From Victivallales bacterium (lineage in GTDB: Bacteria; Verrucomicrobiota; Lentisphaeria; Oligosphaerales; Oligosphaeraceae), in assembly GCA_017554445.1 (NCBI GenBank), contig JAFZIJ010000205.1:1-39849 (forward strand): 39,849 bases of DNA. Direction: 5' to 3'. The first letter of the stretch is position 1. Each line of letters begins with the position of its first letter. The notes beneath the pieces were generated by a model. That model worked only from the letters and a program-made list of their open reading frames with translations. It did no database searches and had not been told where the DNA came from. Both the position numbers and the translations under genes were made by a program. Below are positions 33,159 to 39,849 of the stretch, piece after piece.

Positions 33159-33784
33159 TAGATGGCCTTGCGGATGGGAAGTATTTGCAATTCAAGGATA
33201 TAATCCTTTGAAGCGGAATTAGCCGTGAATTGTTCGCCGGACTTTTGGACGGCGATGATGTCCTTTAGGGAACGCTCATTTCCAAAATTCAGGCTGAAAT
33301 CAATGACCGCTTCGCTGTCGGAACAACGGCTGATGAGCAGATCGCCTGTGACGGGGCCGTTGACGATGGTCACATAGTCGTTGTCGGATACGACGACGTC
33401 AATCGCCATGGGAGCCGTGCCGTCATGGCTGGACAGCCGCATCTTGAGGCAGTAGTCCGCTGTATTTTCCTCCTGACGGTCATATGTCACAAGTTCGCCG
33501 TTGACAAGCGCGACGCCTGTTTCGGGAAAAAACGCCTCTGCGATTTCCAATGGCTGAAGACTGTCTTGACCAGCGGGATGGCGATGAGACATGCGCAGGC
33601 AGACACCCAATATACAGAAAATGGCGAGCATGGAAACAGCTGCAACCCAATGCCTTCTGCGGTTTTGTGCAAGGCGTTGTTTGAAATCTTGGCAAAATTC
33701 GTCGTCGGATTTGCCGTGAACGGCTTGAAGACCGTTTGACGATTTCATGTCATCCAGCAGATTGTCTATTTGTTGTTCATTCAT
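33158..33784 (-). CDS. Putative membrane-anchored anti-sigma factor
   Basis: The 208-residue protein has a cytoplasmic N-terminus of about 45 residues (MNEQQIDNLLDDMKSS, FCQDFKQRLAQNRRR), one transmembrane helix (HWVAAVSMLAIFCILGVCL) and an extracytoplasmic domain of about 140 residues. That topology, together with an 8-base overlap with the ECF sigma gene, is the usual pattern for a regulator that holds the sigma factor at the membrane. There is no clear zinc-finger HxxxCxxC motif, so it is not of the classical ZAS type. The call rests mainly on position and topology. Confidence 0.6.
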   Translation of the reverse strand: MNEQQIDNLLDDMKSSNGLQAVHGKSDDEFCQDFKQRLAQNRRRHWVAAVSMLAIFCILGVCLRMSHRHPAGQDSLQPLEIAEAFFPETGVALVNGELVTYDRQEENTADYCLKMRLSSHDGTAPMAIDVVVSDNDYVTIVNGPVTGDLLISRCSDSEAVIDFSLNFGNERSLKDIIAVQKSGEQFTANSASKDYILELQILPIRKAI

Positions 33785-34280
33785 CTTTTAATGCCTCCCG
33801 CAGCAGTTGTTTCGCCTTGTGGATCCGTTGGTAGAGGGTGTTGACGGGGCAGTCCAGAAGCCTCGCGGCTTCCTCTGCATCAAGTTCGCCTAAAACGGCG
33901 ATATGGATTGTATCTCGATAGATTTCAGGTAGTTCCGCGATGGCAGTTTCGAGTTTCCGAATCTGCTCTTCATGGGAATCCGTTTCGGATTCTGTCGCCA
34001 CATCCGGCAGTGAAGCCGTCGTGACGATGGCCTCCCGTTGTCGTTTGCGGAAGATGTTGTAGCTTTCGTTGATGACGATGCGGCCCAGCCAGCCGACCAT
34101 TTTCTCAGACGAACGGATGAAAAAACGTCTGTTCCAGCCTTTCAGCAATGCCGTCTGAACGGCGTCATCCGCATCCGCCGCATTTTTGAGAATGCGCAAC
34201 GCCATGCCGCGAAAGAACGGAAGGTGTTCGCGCACAATTCCTTCAAAATGCTTTTCCGTGTATGGGGAGAGGATGGACAT
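33777..34280 (-). CDS. ECF-family RNA polymerase sigma factor
   Basis: The 167-residue protein contains region 2 (LPFFRGMALRILKNAADADD, AVQTALLKGWNRR, MVGWLGRIVINESYNIFRK) and region 4 (LETAIAELPEIYRDTIHIAV, LGELDAEEAARLLDCPVNTL, YQRIHKAKQLLREAL) and lacks regions 1 and 3, as expected of extracytoplasmic-function sigma factors. It heads a cluster with a membrane anti-sigma candidate and three secreted proteins, so it probably controls an envelope response. An imperfect palindrome 44 bases upstream may take part in its regulation. Confidence 0.93.
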   Translation of the reverse strand: MSILSPYTEKHFEGIVREHLPFFRGMALRILKNAADADDAVQTALLKGWNRRFFIRSSEKMVGWLGRIVINESYNIFRKRQREAIVTTASLPDVATESETDSHEEQIRKLETAIAELPEIYRDTIHIAVLGELDAEEAARLLDCPVNTLYQRIHKAKQLLREALKDE

Positions 34281-34323
34281 CAGGCTGGAGTGGGCGGTTT
34301 TTGTTTTGCTTTTATCTATATGA

Positions 34324-34348
34324 CGCTAAAATCAATGATTTCTTAGCG
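34324..34348. promoter_or_regulatory. Imperfect palindrome upstream of the sigma factor gene
   Basis: CGCTAA (34324-34329) and TTAGCG (34343-34348) pair, and AATCA/TGATT pairs inside with a 2-base bulge. The site lies 44 bases before the sigma gene ATG in AT-rich DNA, a place suited to an operator. Confidence 0.35.
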
Positions 34349-34421
34349 GAAAATTTGGATTTTTTTCAAATCAAGAGTGAAAAATTTGGGCGTTTCGCCG
34401 AAAATAGGGGGCAAAACCATC

Positions 34422-34465
34422 GTCTCAAGCCTCGTATTAGGAATGAATGACGCGAGGCTTGAGAC
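34422..34465 (-). terminator. Hairpin terminator of the esterase transcript
   Basis: GTCTCAAGCCTCG (34422-34434) and CGAGGCTTGAGAC (34453-34465) form a perfect 13-bp stem with an 18-base loop. On the minus strand GATGGTTTTG follows, a weak T run. It sits 26 bases downstream of the esterase stop. Confidence 0.7.
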
Positions 34466-34490
34466 AGGAGATGTTTTTCGTCTCGTGGGA

Positions 34491-35861
34491 TTAGAGTGGA
34501 TCTTGCAAGACGGTGACCGTGTTGAAGCCTTCGGAGAGCCGTTTGTCGCCTTCCGTGTTGCGCGTCGTGCCAAAATGCCCTGTGAAAGGATTGGTGCTCA
34601 TATACTTATGAGTGGTGGCGGGAATCGCGTTGAACATGGAGAAAACGTTGCTCGGATAGCAGGATTCGTCCGCGAAACCTGTGCAGACATATGTGTCGCA
34701 GGTGATTCTTCTGGCGAAATTGACGCCATCGTGGTAGGCCATGGATTTGGCGATGGCGGGATTTTCCAGAAGCAATTTGGGGCCTTCGCCATTGCGGAAA
34801 ACGCCTTGCGGCCTGCGGCCTGCGGCTTGCGCGTTGTAGTCGCAGGCGGACGGCACACTGATGATGGCGATCGTGATGTCTTTATCCAACGCCGCGGCGC
34901 AGAGATTTTCAATGCCGCCAAGGCTTCCGCCGCGCGTCACCAAATCCTTTCCGTTCCATTCAGGGCGCGTTTTGATGTAGTCCAAGGCGCGCAAAACGCG
35001 GAAGAACATGTCATGCTGCACCCATTTGAGTGGATCCTGCGCATTGTAACGGCCGCCTTCCAGATAGAATTCTTTTCCTTTCTGGACATACCATTCGGCG
35101 GGATGGCCTGTTTCAAGACCATGCCAGCTGGCGGATAGCGCAACGGCATTGGCGAGCAGAGCCGTGTTGCAGGCGGTGTTTTTCGGAGCGTCCTGCCAGA
35201 CCATGCTTTCGTAATCGACGACGGCCGGAAGCGATTTCGGTTTGGCGCCAATTGGATACGCCAGATAGCCAGTCACGGGAGCACGTCCAAGACACGTGAT
35301 TTCAACGGCATAGCATTCGATCTTGTTTTCATATTTGGGTAGGACAGACACAGGAACAAGCTTGGCCTCCATCGGGCATTTGGCCAGTTTTTCGCGTTCG
35401 GCGGCCCAGAAGGCGTCAAAATCGGCCGGTTCGTTGGAGACGGCGATAAGTTTGTCTGGAGAGAAGATGGCGCCGAACTCGGTCGCAAGATGCTTCTTGT
35501 TCAGCTGGCGGTTCCCCGTGCCCGGATTCGGAATGGTTTTGCCGTTTTCGTCCTGCAGGACAATGCAAACATAACACCAGCCAGGCTTGTCGCTGCTGTA
35601 TTGGATTTCGAACGGCTTGCCGTCGGAGATAACCGTCTCCTCCTTGACGGTTTTCGACTCCCATTTCGTCGTGACGACCATTTTCTGCCCGGAGATCGGC
35701 TGGCCGCCTTTCTTCAGAAGGACGGATGCCTTGAAGGTCTCGCCGCAATTGAGAATGGCGTTTGCAGGGGTGAGTTTGACGTCAACGGAATAGTCCAACG
35801 CTTCGGCTTCGATTTCCATGATAGCTCCTATGATGATGAACAACAATAGTTTTTTCAACAT
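34491..35861 (-). CDS. Secreted acetylxylan esterase-like protein (CE7/AXE1 type)
   Basis: The 456-residue product has a signal peptide (MLKKLLLFIIIGAIMEIEAEA) and an N-terminal beta domain of about 120 residues (VKLTPANAILNCGETFKASV), followed by the AXE1-type alpha/beta hydrolase: FDAFWAAEREKL, CLGRAPVTGYLAYP, the nucleophile in RGGSLGGIENLCAAA, the acid in TGFADESCYPS and the histidine in NPFTGHFGT. The family removes acetyl groups from xylan oligosaccharides and related esters. The RGGSLGG elbow differs from the usual RGxSQG of CE7, so the exact substrate is uncertain. I start at ATG 35861, after AAGGA; a longer frame to 35945 has no ribosome site and would bury the signal peptide. Confidence 0.82.
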   Translation of the reverse strand: MLKKLLLFIIIGAIMEIEAEALDYSVDVKLTPANAILNCGETFKASVLLKKGGQPISGQKMVVTTKWESKTVKEETVISDGKPFEIQYSSDKPGWCYVCIVLQDENGKTIPNPGTGNRQLNKKHLATEFGAIFSPDKLIAVSNEPADFDAFWAAEREKLAKCPMEAKLVPVSVLPKYENKIECYAVEITCLGRAPVTGYLAYPIGAKPKSLPAVVDYESMVWQDAPKNTACNTALLANAVALSASWHGLETGHPAEWYVQKGKEFYLEGGRYNAQDPLKWVQHDMFFRVLRALDYIKTRPEWNGKDLVTRGGSLGGIENLCAAALDKDITIAIISVPSACDYNAQAAGRRPQGVFRNGEGPKLLLENPAIAKSMAYHDGVNFARRITCDTYVCTGFADESCYPSNVFSMFNAIPATTHKYMSTNPFTGHFGTTRNTEGDKRLSEGFNTVTVLQDPL

Positions 35862-35952
35862 GACTGCATCCTTTGACCTACTATAGTTCCTGTTCTTGTT
35901 TTTTGCGATAATCTTTTCTGTATGTTTCGCCACCAATGGTGGCAAATGTCAA

Positions 35953-36032
35953 CTGGATTTTCTGGATGGTCTGGATTCTCTGGATGTTGGCTTTTTCCAG
36001 AATCTCCAGAAGTTCCAGAACATCCAGAATCC
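35953..36032. repeat. Two facing 4 x 9-bp arrays
   Basis: Left: CTGGATTTT, CTGGATGGT, CTGGATTCT, CTGGATGTT (35953-35988). Right: CCAGAATCT, CCAGAAGTT, CCAGAACAT, CCAGAATCC (35997-36032). Both arrays are exactly 36 bases, separated by GGCTTTTT, and the right units are the inverse complement of the left. Together they can fold into a long imperfect hairpin between the FAD oxidoreductase and esterase genes. Confidence 0.9.
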
Positions 36033-36043
36033 CAATCCCTTAA

Positions 36044-36069
36044 GCCATAGGCCATAAGCCATAAGCACC
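36044..36069 (+). repeat. Heptamer array (GCCATAA)3
   Basis: GCCATAG, GCCATAA, GCCATAA, then GCACC, in 7-base register, followed at 36068-36080 by a CCGCC-TTC-GGCGG hairpin and the stop codon of the FAD oxidoreductase. This is the same GC-NN-TAA heptamer shape as at 16947, 31267 and 31446. Confidence 0.8.
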
Positions 36070-36083
36070 GCCTTCGGCGGCCA

Positions 36084-37859
36084 TCATGGCCGCTTGAGGC
36101 GATCCGTGATGTCGCGGCCGTCCATGCCCAGAAACTTGAAGTCGCGTTGTTGCCATTGTCGCAATTCGTTCTCAATCTGTGCATTCGGATAAGCCGCGAG
36201 AATTGATTTGATCGCCATCAACGCATACGACAGGGCTTGGAAACGACACATGTCCGGCGTGGAAAAAGCACCCGTTCCAAACAAATCCTCCATGAAGCTT
36301 TTCGCATCATCTCGGATAATGTCCATCATCAGCGGGAGACTTTCCTGTTCCTGAAAGCGACCAAGAAGCAGAAGTGCTTTGACGCGATTGGGATAGGCGT
36401 TCTTAATGACAGGATCCAACTCTCCCCCTGGATGCTTCACAATTTCCAGAAGAGTCGGCACGGCTCGACGGTCTTTCATCAAGCCAAGAGCGACTGCGAA
36501 ATTGCCTGCGAAACGACCGCCTTTCTGCATTTCAGCGGCCAGCATGTCCGCCAAATGCTTCTTTTCGTTTTCATTGCCGAGCAGTTGACGTTTCCATGCC
36601 GTCCAATACGCATAAACGGCATGTTCGCAAGGTGCGCCTTTTGTTTCGGCATACCACCATTCGCCAGTTCGGATAACATCTTGTTTCAAAGCATTTACGG
36701 CTTCTTCGTCCGAAAAAGCGTGGAATTCGTATCCGCGAACCGCCGTCACATCGTTCTTCCGTGGCGGTTTCAAATTGCCGGCGGCCTCCAACAGCGGTTT
36801 TAGTTCCGCATACGGGACATCCTTCAACGCGCAGTTTCGTCGAATGGCCATCAATGCGGCGCAGGCCGCGGCGATGCCAGTCTTGCGCATATCGTCCTGC
36901 ATGCGGATGCCGCCGCCCAAATCATGCGCCACGCCGAAATGTTTGGACGGTACCAGCAGGCCGTCGATTCCTTTCGCGACAATCGTGCCGTACGTCAGCA
37001 CAGCCGGATAGCCAAAAAAGGGCAGGCCGCACAACACTTTCCAATTCTGTATCGGTTCGGATTCAAAAGCATGGTCGCCTTGAAAAACAGGCAAATCCTC
37101 TGGCCCCCACGCATAGAATATTGGATTCGGAAATGGCTTTCGTTCCAATATTTCCTGCAATCTTAGCACTTCTTCCGTGACGACGCGAGCCTCTTCACGA
37201 GCTCCAACGAGCATGGCTGGCTTCAACAGCCGTTCCTTTTTGCGAGCTCCGAGCCAATGCTTGTGGCGTTCGCGCGAAAGCATAGACACGGTGGAGGCGT
37301 AATCCTTCATGGACAGTGTCAAATCCTCTGGATAGTTACGATACCATGGATGGACATTTTTCGTTTCCAGATTCATCCATGTCTCCGCCCGCGAACAAGG
37401 CGCCATGACGCCATCGTAGTCACGTCCTTTTCTCAATGGAAGACCGCACATCCTTGCAATGGAAGCATTTCCGGATGCGTCTATGATGATTTTCGCCATG
37501 GCGTCACGAATGATGCCGTTAGACAAAACACGAACGCCGACAATTTTGTTGCCGTTGATCCAGACGCCGATCACGACGGATTCGTACAGGATGTCGCCGC
37601 CACGGCTACGACGTTCTAAATCTAAAATGCGAACCGACGGCGATGCTCCGAAAGCCACGCAACCGAGGGTTGACTGGCCGCCCATGCCATTCGTTTTCTC
37701 AACGCCCAAGACGTTGAGCCCTTCCTTCACGCAATGGCAATAGCATGCCGCGCCAGCCGTGCCTAGACCGACGACGACCACGTCATATTCGACTGGATTC
37801 TGCAAAGCCACGTTTTGCTGACGGATACCGATGCCGTTTTTTGTCATGCCAAACTGCAT
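36084..37859 (-). CDS. FAD-dependent oxidoreductase (FAD_oxidored type) with helical-repeat C-terminus
   Basis: The 591-residue protein has the dinucleotide-binding VVVGLGTAGAACYCHCVKEG with a glutamate at the end of the second strand (GVEKTNGMGGQSTLG), the FAD-stabilising IIDASGNASIARMCG and a late SKHFGVAHDLGGGIRMQDDM. The last 200 residues contain HEAT-like helical pairs (NFAVALGLMKDRRAVPTLLEIV). Relatives of this type are abundant in Planctomycetes and Lentisphaerae. No signal peptide is seen, whereas the upstream partner is Tat-exported. The ATG at 37859 lies inside the end of that gene with GAGGAGG upstream, so the two are translationally coupled. Substrate unknown. Confidence 0.85.
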   Translation of the reverse strand: MQFGMTKNGIGIRQQNVALQNPVEYDVVVVGLGTAGAACYCHCVKEGLNVLGVEKTNGMGGQSTLGCVAFGASPSVRILDLERRSRGGDILYESVVIGVWINGNKIVGVRVLSNGIIRDAMAKIIIDASGNASIARMCGLPLRKGRDYDGVMAPCSRAETWMNLETKNVHPWYRNYPEDLTLSMKDYASTVSMLSRERHKHWLGARKKERLLKPAMLVGAREEARVVTEEVLRLQEILERKPFPNPIFYAWGPEDLPVFQGDHAFESEPIQNWKVLCGLPFFGYPAVLTYGTIVAKGIDGLLVPSKHFGVAHDLGGGIRMQDDMRKTGIAAACAALMAIRRNCALKDVPYAELKPLLEAAGNLKPPRKNDVTAVRGYEFHAFSDEEAVNALKQDVIRTGEWWYAETKGAPCEHAVYAYWTAWKRQLLGNENEKKHLADMLAAEMQKGGRFAGNFAVALGLMKDRRAVPTLLEIVKHPGGELDPVIKNAYPNRVKALLLLGRFQEQESLPLMMDIIRDDAKSFMEDLFGTGAFSTPDMCRFQALSYALMAIKSILAAYPNAQIENELRQWQQRDFKFLGMDGRDITDRLKRP

Positions 37860-38650
37860 TTCATTCCCTCCTCAAAAGCATTCAGCAACGTCGGAAACTG
37901 CGCGGACGGAATCCATCGGTAACCGAGCGGTGTCATGCGATTGATTCGTTCAGACGTTTTGTACAGGCATTTCATCGCACTGGATTCGGCTAGAATTTTG
38001 ACGCCTTTTGCATTCTGTTCCACACTGTTGTACAGTTTCAGGCGGGCTTCTCGCCAATCGGTGATGGCGGGTAAATCAATGGCAAAATAACCGTTTTCCG
38101 TTATCGCGCCAAGACGTTTCCCTGCAACGACATCTGCTCCAAAATTCCGCCAACCGACATCCGTCGTGTCAAGAAAATTCGCGAACGGCATATCGCACAT
38201 TCCGGTTGAGCCTCCGCCGTAAAGCTTTGCTATCCAACCATCGTTGGTTTTGTGTAAATCAACCAGCTCCGTGTTCGTCAACGCCGTGCCGCCGTGTTCG
38301 ACAAAAAATGCCGCCATGAAATCTGCCAATGGAGGACATTCGACCTTGCCGTCAGCCAATAGGCCTTCGGCTACCAGCTTATCGTATAATTCATGTCCTA
38401 ATGGCGTGGAAGGTGTACCGACTTCCGCAAAATCCCCCGTTAGAGCGACATCCGCGCAAAGATGGATGCCGCGTTCAAGGATGATGGTTTTCTTTGGATG
38501 GGCCAATGCGAAACCGAGCGCGAACGCGCCACCGCCTGACACAGCGTTCAGACCATTGTCATCAAACAACGCTTTGCCGATTGCGTTCTGTTCAAACAGC
38601 ATCAATGCACCGCTTGCCGCTCCCATAGCAATGAATTCCCGTCTGTTCAT
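37844..38650 (-). CDS. Tat-exported FAD-binding-like protein, shorter than its family
   Basis: The 268-residue product begins with a twin-arginine signal, MNRREFIAMGAASGALMLFE. After it NAVSGGGAFALGFALAHPKKTIILERG has the glycine-rich loop and acidic end of an FAD Rossmann fold, and ADVALTGDF follows, so it looks like the N-terminal part of an FAD_oxidored protein. Full-length relatives exceed 400 residues; the cofactor-closing C-terminal motif is missing. It ends inside the start of the FAD oxidoreductase gene with a 16-base overlap, so the two may form one split enzyme. The ribosome site is weak. Confidence 0.7.
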   Translation of the reverse strand: MNRREFIAMGAASGALMLFEQNAIGKALFDDNGLNAVSGGGAFALGFALAHPKKTIILERGIHLCADVALTGDFAEVGTPSTPLGHELYDKLVAEGLLADGKVECPPLADFMAAFFVEHGGTALTNTELVDLHKTNDGWIAKLYGGGSTGMCDMPFANFLDTTDVGWRNFGADVVAGKRLGAITENGYFAIDLPAITDWREARLKLYNSVEQNAKGVKILAESSAMKCLYKTSERINRMTPLGYRWIPSAQFPTLLNAFEEGMKCSLA

Positions 38651-38988
38651 GTTGTGATGCCATTATATGAATCGTAATGTGTACGTGATTGTTGGATGCA
38701 TATAAAGTAGCCACATGTTTTGATTTTCAATGTTCATGGCTACTTTTCTTAGACATCCCCACGACAAAATATAGCGGTGTATTGGCAAAATGAAAGATAT
38801 GAAAAGCCTCATTATTGTTTTCAGCTATGCGGTTTTGTGGCACCCTTGAAAGTGTGATTTTAGAGAGACATCCTTTCCGAACTCTGCAGTCGAATACGTC
38901 CTACAGACGGTGATTGACGAGGCTGAAATCAAATATCGAAAGCCAAAAAATAGAGAAATCAACAAAACATACTAATAAAACCGGCTAA
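38651..38988. other. Intergenic stretch without a supportable gene
   Basis: This AT-rich stretch has no frame with a start and ribosome site. From 38849 to about 38973 a frame without a start codon ends ...VIDEAEIKYRKPKNREINKTY; it could be the decayed C-terminus of a lost gene but matches nothing I know. The promoter of the Tat-exported protein gene should lie near 38651-38720. Confidence 0.4.
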
Positions 38989-39010
38989 TAGTGGAAGTTT
39001 AGTGGAAGTT
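38989..39010 (+). repeat. Tandem pair of 11-bp repeats, left of the tRNA fragment
   Basis: TAGTGGAAGTT occurs twice head to tail (38989-38999, 39000-39010) with no mismatch. A variant pair in the same orientation lies at 39215-39236 on the other side of the tRNA-Ser fragment. Short direct repeats flanking a tRNA core resemble arm-type integrase binding sites. Confidence 0.85.
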
Positions 39011-39030
39011 TAAGCCGTTTCGGCGACATG

Positions 39031-39064
39031 AAAAAGCCCGCCCAATTATGCTTGGACGGGCTTT
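39031..39064 (-). terminator. Bidirectional terminator next to the tRNA-Ser 3' end
   Basis: AAAGCCCGCCCAA and TTGGACGGGCTTT pair over 13 positions with one mismatch around a 6-base loop. On the minus strand TTTTT follows the stem, which places it correctly as the terminator of a tRNA-Ser gene ending at 39084; on the plus strand CTTTTAC follows, a weaker tail. Confidence 0.8.
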
Positions 39065-39083
39065 CTTTTACTATAATGTATAA

Positions 39084-39140
39084 TGGCGGAGAGAGAGGGA
39101 TTCGAACCCTCGGTAGGACGAACCTACGGCGGTTTTCAAG
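39084..39140 (-). tRNA. 3' fragment of tRNA-Ser(UGA), probable attachment-site core
   Basis: On the minus strand the sequence runs from the anticodon loop CTTGAAA through ACCGC, a variable arm with CGTAGG/CCTACC, the T arm GAGGGTTCGAATCCCTC and the acceptor end TCTCTCCG with encoded CCA. The anticodon TGA and long variable arm identify tRNA-Ser. The 5' half is missing: the bases before the loop (GTGAG) cannot pair with ACCGC, and no GGAGAGA acceptor strand or D arm lies within 120 bases. The break falls exactly at the anticodon loop, the usual edge of an integrase crossover core. It is therefore not a working tRNA gene but most likely an att site. Confidence 0.85.
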
Positions 39141-39214
39141 CTCACTCCATGAATTATCTTATACCTAAATATAATACCATATGATTAAAATTCAATATAA
39201 ATTTTGTCTGCGAT

Positions 39215-39236
39215 TAGTGGAATTTTAATGGAATTG
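39215..39236 (+). repeat. Second pair of 11-bp repeats, right of the tRNA fragment
   Basis: TAGTGGAATTT and TAATGGAATTG follow head to tail, matching the pair at 38989-39010 at 8 or more of 11 positions and in the same orientation. The spacing to the core differs between the sides. Confidence 0.7.
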
Positions 39237-39287
39237 TCAATCGGTTTCGTGTATTATGATTTGATTCGTTGGATGGATGGTCATTTC

Positions 39288-39332
39288 ATTCCGACAGGCT
39301 TCATGATTTTGCTTCGTGAAACCTGTCGGAAT
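39288..39332. terminator. Hairpin downstream of the right-edge gene
   Basis: ATTCCGACAGG and CCTGTCGGAAT pair perfectly over 11 bases, and the stem extends inward through CTTCATGA/TCGTGAAA with one mismatch and a wobble. It lies 12 bases after the stop of the partial gene. There is no T run on either strand, so termination is plausible but not certain. Confidence 0.5.
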
Positions 39333-39343
39333 AATGTCTGGAT

Positions 39344-39849
39344 TTATTTCACTTTGTCGCAACGATGCAGGCGGACATATTTCTGTCGCGTCAACTTGCG
39401 GGAGACGTTCAACGCCTGCTTTATCAGGGCGATGTCCTCTTCTCGCGGATTTCCGGTCTTGATGCGGCCGGTGTTGATTAGCTCCAATATACGACGATGG
39501 GCGGCCCGTCCTGATTCCATGGAGAAATCCGCGTAGTCCTTTCCATGCATCTCGTATTTCACGCCGTCCAGCGAGAAACGATAATTCGGGACGCCGGGCC
39601 AATACTGTTCATCCAGATTCCGGACATTCCAGTTCCATATCACTTTTTCCGCCGGATCCATGGCGTCGGCCGACTTCGTGTTGGCCGGAACCAATAGACG
39701 CCACAGAATGTCGCCGGGGCCCGCCTTCTCCGCGTCGTCCTTCGTGATCGGCCGGCCGAAGCAATCGACTTTCGGGGCCATGCGCATGACGCCGGCCTTT
39801 GAGAGAGTCAAGTGGAACTGGTCTTTCCACCATCTGGCTCCGGAAGTCC
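39344..39849 (-). CDS. Partial CDS, C-terminal part, possible mobile-element protein
   Basis: The frame is open to the right edge of the window, so the N-terminus is missing; about 168 residues are visible. They include ARWWKDQFHLTLSKAG, VDCFGRPITKDDAEKAGPGD, AEKVIWNWNVRNLDEQYWPG, YRFSLDGVKYEMHGKDYADF and a C-terminal helix pair (AAHRRILELINTGR, EEDIALIKQALNVSRKLTRQ). I do not recognise the family. It lies on the side of the tRNA-Ser fragment that should be inside the integrated element, so a phage or conjugative-element gene is a reasonable guess, based on location only. A hairpin follows its stop. Confidence 0.55.
   Translation of the reverse strand, partial: TSGARWWKDQFHLTLSKAGVMRMAPKVDCFGRPITKDDAEKAGPGDILWRLLVPANTKSADAMDPAEKVIWNWNVRNLDEQYWPGVPNYRFSLDGVKYEMHGKDYADFSMESGRAAHRRILELINTGRIKTGNPREEDIALIKQALNVSRKLTRQKYVRLHRCDKVK

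Noticed and set aside
38849..38973. Remnant of an integrase gene left of the tRNA fragment
   Set aside because: The short frame has no start and none of the tyrosine-recombinase catalytic motifs; the evidence is too thin to call it.

Overview
The window looks like a chromosomal segment of an anaerobic bacterium, most likely from the PVC group (Lentisphaerota or Kiritimatiellota type). That placement is an inference. It rests on a HydE hydrogenase maturase, a Tat-exported FAD oxidoreductase pair, a secreted protein combining BspA leucine-rich repeats with FGE-sulfatase domains, a CE7 esterase, and spacers full of short tandem repeats. No rRNA or phylogenetic marker is present to fix it.

Layout: 38-2755 (+) is nadA, mnmA and an alpha/beta hydrolase, almost without gaps. 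2935-3408 (+) encodes a secreted protein built of 17 CCxxxxx heptads. 3500-4579 (-) is hydE. 4849-10324 (+) is a tight run: ThiS-type carrier, TatD-linked radical SAM protein, metal-dependent amidohydrolase, HD protein, LarE-type sulfur transferase, gamma-cystathionine PLP enzyme and MalY/PatB C-S lyase. 16583-10312 (-) is the most striking unit, an operon of seven genes: CysM-type cysteine synthase, Mec-type JAMM protease, CysO-like ubiquitin-fold carrier, MoeB/ThiF-rhodanese fusion, Family 2A (SrpI-like) encapsulin shell, cysteine desulfurase with a disordered N-terminal cargo extension, and serine O-acetyltransferase. Together 4849-16583 forms a sulfur island. My reading is that sulfur taken from cysteine can be banked in a protein shell, and that sulfur is re-used through a protein thiocarboxylate to make cysteine. 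An unusual detail is that the CysO-like carrier ends in Gly-Gly-Cys, so its primary translation product already mimics the CysO-cysteine adduct that Mec cleaves.

16593-23853 is accessory: two inverted copies of a GC-rich repeat of about 125 bp flank a 1626-residue secreted LRR / 71-residue-repeat / double FGE-domain protein and a DUF4268 protein. A long palindromic, possibly RNA-forming element with a terminator lies upstream. 23854-27848 holds DUF1805, fpg, mscS and an AAA ATPase-DUF234 gene preceded by a perfect 29-bp inverted repeat. 34280-27879 (-) is an ECF sigma, putative anti-sigma, secreted protein, CsgG-like lipoprotein-assembly-type protein and a very large secreted CsgG-N-terminal-like protein. 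38650-34491 (-) holds two FAD oxidoreductases and a CE7 esterase.

At the right edge, 39084-39140 is the 3' part of a tRNA-Ser(UGA) gene, starting exactly at the anticodon loop, with paired 11-bp direct repeats on both sides. This looks like the attachment site of an integrated element, whose first gene (partial) runs off the window.
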